A DNA stretch of 33,172 nt, from contig WRHV01000010.1 in NCBI GenBank assembly GCA_009783065.1, positions 1-33,172 of the forward strand. The letters are read 5' to 3'. The translations under genes and the position numbers were made by a program. Of this stretch, positions 27,349-33,172 are shown piece after piece. The notes below the pieces were generated by a model. The model did no database searches, had not been told where the DNA came from, and saw only the letters and a list, made by a program, of their open reading frames with translations. The stretch is from Betaproteobacteria bacterium (GTDB taxonomy: Bacteria > Pseudomonadota > Gammaproteobacteria > Burkholderiales > Burkholderiaceae). Position 1 is the first letter of the stretch. Every line of letters starts with the position of its first letter.

Positions 27349-28092
27349 CTACAGCCGGAAGTTTTCTCCCAGATAAACCCGCCTGACTGACTCATCGGCA
27401 ATGATTTCTTCAGGATGCCCCTTGGCCAGTACCGTGCCCTGGTTGATGATATAAGCGTGATCACAGATGCCCAGTGTCTCGCGAACGTTATGGTCAGTGA
27501 TCAGGACACCAATTCCGCGTTCTTTCAGGAAACGCACAATACGCTGGATTTCAATAACGGCAATAGGATCAATACCGGCAAAAGGCTCGTCAAGGAGAAT
27601 AAATTGCGGGTCGGTGGCGAGCGCACGTGCGATTTCCACACGGCGTCTCTCACCGCCGGAGAGGGAGGATGCTGAATTTTCACGCAGCTTTTCAATCTGA
27701 AGTTCTGCCAGCAAGGAATCAAGCCGCGATTCTATTTCTTCTTTTGAAAGCGGTTGGCCATCCTTGTGTTGCAGTTCCAGCACGGCACGGATATTGTCTT
27801 CTACATTGAGCTTACGGAAAACAGATGCTTCCTGTGGCAGATAAGATAGTCCCAGTGCGGCTCTACGATGAATCGGAAGGTGTGATATATCCATCCCGTC
27901 AAGATCAATTGTGCCGGCATCTGAGGGAACCAGTCCCACAATCATGTAAAAAGAGGTAGTTTTTCCCGCGCCGTTTGGTCCAAGCAATCCCACGACTTCT
28001 CCGCTTTTGACTTCAAGAGAAACATCGTGGACAACGGTACGTTTGCCATAGGTTTTTTGCAGCCCTTTAACAACCAGTCTATTTACGCTCAT
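27349..28092 (-). CDS. lptB: LPS export ABC transporter ATP-binding protein LptB
   Basis: A 247-residue ABC ATPase with Walker [13 protein letters not shown], signature [15 protein letters not shown], Walker [14 protein letters not shown] and a switch histidine in ITDHNVRE. It powers LptFG to extract LPS from the inner membrane and push it along the Lpt bridge. lptF and lptG are not in the window. It lies nine bases after lptA. Confidence 0.97.
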   Translation of the reverse strand: MSVNRLVVKGLQKTYGKRTVVHDVSLEVKSGEVVGLLGPNGAGKTTSFYMIVGLVPSDAGTIDLDGMDISHLPIHRRAALGLSYLPQEASVFRKLNVEDNIRAVLELQHKDGQPLSKEEIESRLDSLLAELQIEKLRENSASSLSGGERRRVEIARALATDPQFILLDEPFAGIDPIAVIEIQRIVRFLKERGIGVLITDHNVRETLGICDHAYIINQGTVLAKGHPEEIIADESVRRVYLGENFRL

Positions 28093-28101
28093 GATGATGC
28101 C

Positions 28102-28635
28102 TTATTTGTCGCGGGGTTGGATAATCGCTTTCACGCGACCCGCTCCCGGGGCCGATTTGCCCTCGGATGTATTGTGTACGCGGTAAAATTCACTTTTCCT
28201 ATCATAGGAAATAAATTCACCCCGGATATCATCCGTAACGGTTTTTCCTTCAAGGCGTTTCAGATTGGCACGGGTAAAAAACTGGATGATTTCCGTCTTG
28301 TTGTCATATTCGATGCGCTCGCCATAGCCTTCGACCCATAAATCCGGTCCGCCATCACGCTTTTCCCTAAGCGATGCCAGTTTTCCCGGCGCCGCATAAA
28401 GTGTAGAAAACTGATAGCCTGCCGGGTCCTGAACCAGCACAACTTTGTCCGCTTTTGCAATCCGGGTACCTTGGATCATGACAACGTTTCCGGTAAATAC
28501 CGTCACCTGTTTGACATCATCCGCTACCATCTGGTCGGCTTCAATGTGAGTTGGCTTATCTTTGTCCGCTTTTTCCGCATGTGCAGAGAAAGACAGGAAG
28601 AGAGCGAGTATGAAAAAGGTGAAAGTCTGTCGCAT
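28102..28635 (-). CDS. lptA: LPS transport periplasmic protein LptA
   Basis: A 177-residue protein with a signal peptide (MRQTFTFFILALFLSFSAHA) followed by an OstA/LptA beta-jellyroll domain: PTHIEADQMVADDVKQVTVF, GNVVMIQGTRIAKADKVVLV, ATLKRLEGKTV-like repeats and EFISYD. It forms the periplasmic filament carrying LPS from LptBFGC to LptDE. The gene sits between lptC (14 bases upstream) and lptB. Confidence 0.93.
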   Translation of the reverse strand: MRQTFTFFILALFLSFSAHAEKADKDKPTHIEADQMVADDVKQVTVFTGNVVMIQGTRIAKADKVVLVQDPAGYQFSTLYAAPGKLASLREKRDGGPDLWVEGYGERIEYDNKTEIIQFFTRANLKRLEGKTVTDDIRGEFISYDRKSEFYRVHNTSEGKSAPGAGRVKAIIQPRDK

Positions 28636-28649
28636 TTTTCAGGTATGGG

Positions 28650-29246
28650 TTATTTTTTCGGTTTGACAGGAGGATACACAACTTTTGCCCGGCTTAACAG
28701 AAACAATTCCCGGGTTGCATTATTGGATTCCATGCCGACGGCTGTCATGGTTGCTGCGCCCTGATAGGCGATAACTTCCCTGTCTGTGCGCATGATGTCC
28801 TCGTCCGGTAGAACCAGCAGATATTCAGTTGTCATTCTGAAAGCTTCCGTATCCTTGGTGGGCGGCCTGAGGACAGCGACATTTTCATGCATATGAATTT
28901 TGCTGTTTTCATCTTCTATATAGGCCCAGTCGGAATAAGTGACTTGTAACCGTTGCCGCTCATCCAATGATTCCATGACCGGGAAATTGATCAGATAGGA
29001 ATCATTGTCAGGGTAATGGGTCATTTTTTTTCCGGTCAATTCGTAGTCGGCCTTACCGGTTAGTTTTAGCTTAAAGTATCGGAAATTGTCGATGTAGTAA
29101 TCCGGATCCGTTCGCGGCAGGCCTGAAGTTTCATTGACAGCGCTTCTTTTCAGCACCATATTCAGCCAGGCGCTTCCTGCAACCAATATGACGGCAATCG
29201 CGAAGATGACCGTCAGTCTAAAGCGACGTGCTGTCCGGGCCTTCAT
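28650..29246 (-). CDS. lptC: LPS export protein LptC
   Basis: A 198-residue bitopic protein. A basic N-terminus (MKARTARRFR) is followed by a membrane helix (LTVIFAIAVILVAGSAWLNM) and a periplasmic LptC domain (DPDYYIDNFRYFKLKLTGK, HYPDNDSYLINFPVM). It bridges the inner-membrane LptBFG complex to LptA. The start overlaps the kdsC stop by four bases (ATGA), indicating translational coupling. Confidence 0.92.
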   Translation of the reverse strand: MKARTARRFRLTVIFAIAVILVAGSAWLNMVLKRSAVNETSGLPRTDPDYYIDNFRYFKLKLTGKADYELTGKKMTHYPDNDSYLINFPVMESLDERQRLQVTYSDWAYIEDENSKIHMHENVAVLRPPTKDTEAFRMTTEYLLVLPDEDIMRTDREVIAYQGAATMTAVGMESNNATRELFLLSRAKVVYPPVKPKK

Positions 29247-29770
29247 TTCAGGTAAGACTCCATAAGCGGCAGATATTTTTCCTGCGCCTGCAAAATGAGA
29301 TCACATATTTCACGGACAGCGCCGTTTCCGCCCGTTGCTTCCGTTACATAGTCCACACGAGAGCGGACTTCGGTATGGCCATTGGGTACGCTTGCGGAAA
29401 ATCCAACGCGGATGAGAACAGGCAGGTCAATAACATCATCGCCAATGTAGCCGCAGTCTGCTGCTGTTACGCCTGTTTTGTTCAAAAGCGTTTCAAAAGC
29501 CGAAAGCTTGTCCTGTATGCCAAGCTGAACATGCGTGATGCCTAGATCTTCAGCACGTCGCATGACCATAGGCGATTTTCGGGCGCTGATAATGGCCGTC
29601 TGTATGCCGGATTGCTGCAAGAGCACGATACCGTGACCATCCAGTACATGAAAGACCTTGATCGTTTCGCCATCCGGCCCAAACAGCAGTTTTCCGTCAG
29701 TCAGGACACCATCGACATCAAAGATCATCAGTTTGATCTGGCGGGCTTTGGAGAGGATACGGGATGGCAT
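29243..29770 (-). CDS. kdsC: 3-deoxy-D-manno-octulosonate 8-phosphate phosphatase KdsC
   Basis: A 175-residue HAD phosphatase without cap domain. Motif I is MIFDVDGVLTDGKL, motif II lies in TAIISARKS, and the metal-binding motif is GYIGDDVIDLPVL. It removes phosphate from Kdo 8-phosphate to give Kdo for lipid A-core synthesis. It shares one base with the end of kdsD (TGATG) and four with lptC, so the three are tightly coupled. Confidence 0.95.
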   Translation of the reverse strand: MPSRILSKARQIKLMIFDVDGVLTDGKLLFGPDGETIKVFHVLDGHGIVLLQQSGIQTAIISARKSPMVMRRAEDLGITHVQLGIQDKLSAFETLLNKTGVTAADCGYIGDDVIDLPVLIRVGFSASVPNGHTEVRSRVDYVTEATGGNGAVREICDLILQAQEKYLPLMESYLK

Positions 29771-30786
29771 CAGATGACCTTGGCTTGAGTAAGATCATGG
29801 ATATGCAATGCGCCGATCAGTTTCCCATCGGCATCGGCAACCAGCAACTGGTTGATCCGGTACTGTTCCATGATATTAATGGCCTCAGCGGCAAGTTGTC
29901 CTGGCCCGATGGTTCTTGGATTGCGGGACATCACTTCGGATATGGGAATACTGGAAAAATCCTGTACTTTTTCCAGAAGGCGGCGCAAATCCCCATCTGT
30001 GAAAACGCCAATGGCCCGATTGTTTTCATCAACGACGGCGGTCATTGCTATACCTTTTTTCGTTATTTCAAAAAGGGCTTCCCGAAGTGGCGTTTGGGCT
30101 TTGACAACAGGAACTGCATCGCCGCTTCGCATGACATCACTGACTAATGTTAAAAGACGGCGTCCTAATGCCCCGCCGGGGTGAGAGCGGGCAAAATCAT
30201 CTTCACGAAAGCCGCGTGCATCAAGCACGGCAATGGCCAATGCATCGCCCATTGCCATGGTCGTCATGGTGCTGGCTGTGGGAGCCAGATTGAGCGGACA
30301 AGCTTCCTTTTCAACTTGAATGCTCAGGTGAATATCCGATAATTGGGCAAGCCCCGAATAGGGTTTACCTGTCATGGCAATCATTTTTGCGCCCATGCGC
30401 TTAATAATCGGGCAGATTGACATGAGTTCAGCCGCTTCGCCTGAGTAAGAGATGGCAATGAAAACATCATCCTGTGTGATCATGCCAAGATCGCCATGTA
30501 ACGCCTCGGCAGGATGCACAAACATGGCCGGAGAACCTGTTGAAGCAAACGTAGCCGCAATTTTGCGAGCCACATGGCCTGATTTGCCTATTCCTGATAC
30601 AACAATGCGTCCGGCACAGTTCAAAAGCATCTCGGTTGCGTTTTCAAAATGCGCAGCATCTTCGTTGGCAAGACGTTTTTTCAGGCGGATTAAGGCTTCT
30701 GTTTCGATTTGCAGGGTTTCAACTGCGAGATTTAATGCCCGTTTGGCATTAAAAGAATCCGTTTTTTTTACAGTTTTGGCAGACAT
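29770..30786 (-). CDS. kdsD: D-arabinose 5-phosphate isomerase KdsD
   Basis: A 338-residue protein with an N-terminal SIS domain (GRIVVSGIGKSGHVARKIAA, HPAEALHGDLGMI) and two C-terminal CBS domains (VMRSGDAVPVVKAQTPLREA and EVMSRNPRTIGPGQLAAEA). It converts ribulose 5-phosphate to arabinose 5-phosphate, the first step of Kdo synthesis. It is the first gene of the minus-strand operon. The ribosome site before the ATG is poor and no firm promoter could be assigned in the upstream gap. Confidence 0.95.
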   Translation of the reverse strand: MSAKTVKKTDSFNAKRALNLAVETLQIETEALIRLKKRLANEDAAHFENATEMLLNCAGRIVVSGIGKSGHVARKIAATFASTGSPAMFVHPAEALHGDLGMITQDDVFIAISYSGEAAELMSICPIIKRMGAKMIAMTGKPYSGLAQLSDIHLSIQVEKEACPLNLAPTASTMTTMAMGDALAIAVLDARGFREDDFARSHPGGALGRRLLTLVSDVMRSGDAVPVVKAQTPLREALFEITKKGIAMTAVVDENNRAIGVFTDGDLRRLLEKVQDFSSIPISEVMSRNPRTIGPGQLAAEAINIMEQYRINQLLVADADGKLIGALHIHDLTQAKVI

Positions 30787-31062
30787 TTTAAAAGTATAAA
30801 CGAATTTTTTCAGACAGAAATCGGAGCAGTAACAAATAGATACAGAAAAGTGATTTTGCGAAGGGAAAAGAGCGGGATATAGTTAAAAAAGGTATTTTTT
30901 TATTTAACTCGGACACAATGGCAGGATGATGCTAGGACTCCAAATTGATTTATAAAATGAAAGGAAAGATTTTTTGTATACTACAATGCTATCTGATATT
31001 CATGCAGGTTATATAAATAAAGTAAGGGCTGAACCCAAAGAACCGCTTGTCTGACATAGTTT
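30787..31062. other. Divergent intergenic region between kdsD and the antiporter
   Basis: 276 AT-rich bases holding the promoters of two divergent units. It contains an AT-rich dyad AGTTAAA (30881-30887) / TTTAACT (30903-30909) and a -10-like TATACT near 30978 on the plus strand. Neither has a convincing partner box, so no promoter is called firmly. Confidence 0.35.
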
Positions 31063-33045
31063 ATGCAATCATCGCTTTTATTTGTAGTCCTAATGCTTGG
31101 CGCGGCCGTTCTCGGTGTCGTGGTATTCCGTATCCTTCAGCTTCCTCCCATTCTTGGTTATCTCACCGTTGGCATCATTATCGGACCGCACTCGACCCGG
31201 CTGGTTAATGATGTAGAGGCGTTAAATAGCCTTGCCGAATATGGCGTTGTCTTCCTGATGTTTTCCATCGGATTGGAGTTTTCGCTGCCCCAGTTGCATG
31301 CTATGCGGCGGCTGGTTTTTGGTTTGGGGCTCACGCAAGTTATGACGACCATTGCCATTATCATGGCGATTTGTCTGGGGTGCGCCTATCTGTTTCCTGC
31401 GCTGAATGTCAGTTGGCAGGCTGCGCTTGCTTTGGGCGGCGCCATCGCCATGTCTTCTACGGCTATTGTTTCCAAGATGCTGGCCGAAAGATTGGAACTG
31501 GAAAGTGAGCATGGCAGGCGCATCATCGGCATTCTGCTTTTCCAGGACCTGGCTGTCGTCGTTTTGCTGATTTTGGTGCCGACGCTCGCAAACAATCCCG
31601 GCAAGATTTGGACGGTGATAGGCTTGGCTTTGGGTAAAGCCATCCTGATTATGGCGCTGATCCTGTTTTTCGGGCAAAAGCTGATGAATAAATGGCTGGG
31701 ACTGGTTGCGCGCAGGAAATCGCAGGAATTGTTTATGCTCAATCTGCTTCTCATTACATTGGGGGCAGCTTGGATTACCGAACATTTCGGGCTTTCAATG
31801 GAATTGGGTGCGTTCATGGCGGGCATGCTGATTTCCGAAACGCGTTATAAACATGAAGTTGAGGCCGACATTAAATCGTTCCGCGATGTTTTGCTGGGGC
31901 TATATTTCATCACGATCGGCATGCTTCTGAATGTGAGGCTGGTGATTACGCATTGGTGGGCGGTCTTGCTGCTGATTATTCTGATGTTCGCTATTAAATT
32001 TGTGCTGATTGCTTGGCTGACCAAAGTATTTGGCGGTTCTAAAGGCGTCAGTTTTCGGACTGGTTTGATGCTGGCGCAGGCGGGTGAATTCGGTTTTGTT
32101 CTTTTAAATCAACTTGGCGGATTGAATATGCTCGAACCTTGGCTGGTTCAAGTGTTGCTGGCATCCATGGTATTGTCGATGCTGTCTGCGCCATTTATCA
32201 TTGCCCAGTCTGATCGAATTGTCATGAAGTTTTCCGCCAATGAATGGATGACGCAGTCTCTGGCTTTGACACAGTTGGCGAGCAGTACGATGGAGGCAAA
32301 ACAGCATGTGGTTATTGCCGGGTTTGGACGGACTGGACAAAGTGTTGCCAGGATGCTGACGGAAGAAAAAATTCCCTATCATGCGCTGGATCTGGATCCG
32401 GAGAGGGTTAGAAAAGCGGAAGCGGCTGGTGAGCGTGTTTCCTACGCGGATGCAACTCGTCGTGAAAGCCTGATTGCCGCTGGCATCCACCGTGCTTCTT
32501 CGCTTGTGATCACGTTTTCCAATACGCATGCCGCATTGACGATTTTGCACTATGCGAAGGAACTGGCGCCTTCTTTGCCGGTTATTGTCCGTAGTTCTGA
32601 TGATACGGATTTTGAACGCCTTAAGGAAGGTGGGGCCGACGAGATTGTACCGGAGGTCATTGAGAGCAGCCTAGTACTCTCTTCCCATGCTTATCTTGCC
32701 GCAGGCGTGCCGGTACGCCGAGTCATGCGCAGGATGCAGGAAGCGCGGATGGAACGGTATACATCATTGCGGGAATACTTTCACGGAGAATCAGACGTCA
32801 ATCTGGTTGATGAAGAAACTTACCGGCGTTTGCATTCTGTGCGTATACCGCCGCAATCGCATGCGGTGGGACAAACCCTTCGTGATCTGGGATTGCCTTC
32901 TTCCAATGTTGAAGTCACCATAGTGCGCCGTGGCAAAGAGAAACTGGATGCACATGCCGGCCTACAGGTTCAGGCAGAAGATGTTCTTGTTCTTCGCGGT
33001 ACATCGGAAGGCATTACGATAATGGAAGAACGTTTGCTCAAATAA
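31063..33045 (+). CDS. CPA2-family cation:proton antiporter with RCK domains (KefB/YbaL-like)
   Basis: A 660-residue membrane protein. Residues 1 to about 390 form a multi-helix Na+/H+ exchanger-type domain with PPILGYLTVGIIIGPH, FLMFSIGLEFSLPQL, GGAIAMSSTAIVSKML and the aspartate-containing LLFQDLAVVVLL. A cytoplasmic RCK_N Rossmann domain starts near 412 (HVVIAGFGRTGQSVARML) and an RCK_C domain covers about 575-655. Such proteins exchange K+ or Na+ for protons under nucleotide or redox control. No KefF/KefG-type partner is adjacent, so glutathione gating cannot be assumed. No clear ribosome site precedes the ATG. Confidence 0.9.
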   Translation: MQSSLLFVVLMLGAAVLGVVVFRILQLPPILGYLTVGIIIGPHSTRLVNDVEALNSLAEYGVVFLMFSIGLEFSLPQLHAMRRLVFGLGLTQVMTTIAIIMAICLGCAYLFPALNVSWQAALALGGAIAMSSTAIVSKMLAERLELESEHGRRIIGILLFQDLAVVVLLILVPTLANNPGKIWTVIGLALGKAILIMALILFFGQKLMNKWLGLVARRKSQELFMLNLLLITLGAAWITEHFGLSMELGAFMAGMLISETRYKHEVEADIKSFRDVLLGLYFITIGMLLNVRLVITHWWAVLLLIILMFAIKFVLIAWLTKVFGGSKGVSFRTGLMLAQAGEFGFVLLNQLGGLNMLEPWLVQVLLASMVLSMLSAPFIIAQSDRIVMKFSANEWMTQSLALTQLASSTMEAKQHVVIAGFGRTGQSVARMLTEEKIPYHALDLDPERVRKAEAAGERVSYADATRRESLIAAGIHRASSLVITFSNTHAALTILHYAKELAPSLPVIVRSSDDTDFERLKEGGADEIVPEVIESSLVLSSHAYLAAGVPVRRVMRRMQEARMERYTSLREYFHGESDVNLVDEETYRRLHSVRIPPQSHAVGQTLRDLGLPSSNVEVTIVRRGKEKLDAHAGLQVQAEDVLVLRGTSEGITIMEERLLK

Positions 33046-33072
33046 GTGGCTTTGAATGCGGCAAGCGGATAT

Positions 33073-33172
33073 TAGGGTCAGCCCTCATTAATTTGTCTGC
33101 TGCAAAGCTGCTTAATCCCGTCTGCCTGCGTTGCCGGTTCAAAACGGAACTCGCCGTATGTTCAATACGCCA
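33073..33172. repeat. Left half of the palindromic MITE-like repeat (copy 2, cut by the window edge)
   Basis: It begins TTAGGGTCAGCCCTCATTAA 28 bases after the antiporter stop. Its first 26 bases are an inverted match to the end of copy 1 (about 112-137), and its last 56 bases are a direct match to 1-56 (four differences). The arms also pair internally further in (GTCTGCC and CAAAA-GGAAC blocks), so the whole element could fold as a long hairpin. Confidence 0.7.

Overview
The window looks like a chromosomal segment from a Gram-negative betaproteobacterium of the Burkholderiales. Oxalobacter or a close relative is the best guess. The guess rests on gene content: a kdsD-kdsC-lptC-lptA-lptB-rpoN-hpf block typical of Proteobacteria, a member of the oxalate/formate antiporter (OFA) family of MFS transporters, and the general look of the proteins. 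I could not run a database search, so the species is inference.

Layout, left to right. Positions 1-137 are the right half of a palindromic, MITE-like repeat; the left half of a second copy closes the window at 33073-33172. Next come a Nudix hydrolase, a cold-shock protein with a strong bidirectional terminator, a hotdog thioesterase (minus strand) and an ETF:ubiquinone oxidoreductase. From 3.6 to 15.1 kb lies a complete glycogen cluster on the plus strand: glgB, glgX, pgm, glgC, glgA, glgP. It covers glucose-6-P/glucose-1-P interconversion, ADP-glucose formation, chain synthesis, branching, debranching and phosphorolysis. Two small unknown genes follow, a charged 59-residue ORF and a zinc-ribbon/single-TM protein.

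On the minus strand, a biotin protein ligase (birA) precedes a 1235-residue biotin-dependent carboxylase. That enzyme has the pyruvate carboxylase order (biotin carboxylase, carboxyltransferase, biotinyl domain), but its carboxyltransferase and biotin-site motifs deviate and it ends in an extra zinc ribbon. It is the most unusual protein here. A decayed IS3-family element separates birA from the OFA transporter. The transporter has a well-formed sigma-70-type promoter, and two perfect dyads lie between that promoter and its start codon.

The right third holds a weak hypothetical ORF, tRNA-Pro(GGG) on the minus strand with its promoter and terminator, and a CYTH-domain protein. The minus-strand envelope/sigma-54 operon follows: Kdo synthesis (KdsD, KdsC), LPS transport (LptC, LptA, LptB), then RpoN and the ribosome hibernation factor HPF. 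Last is a CPA2 cation/proton antiporter with RCK domains. No rRNA or CRISPR array is present. The most promising points for follow-up are the atypical carboxylase beside birA, the regulatory architecture of the OFA leader, the palindromic repeat at both edges, and a 14-bp motif shared upstream of pgm and glgP.
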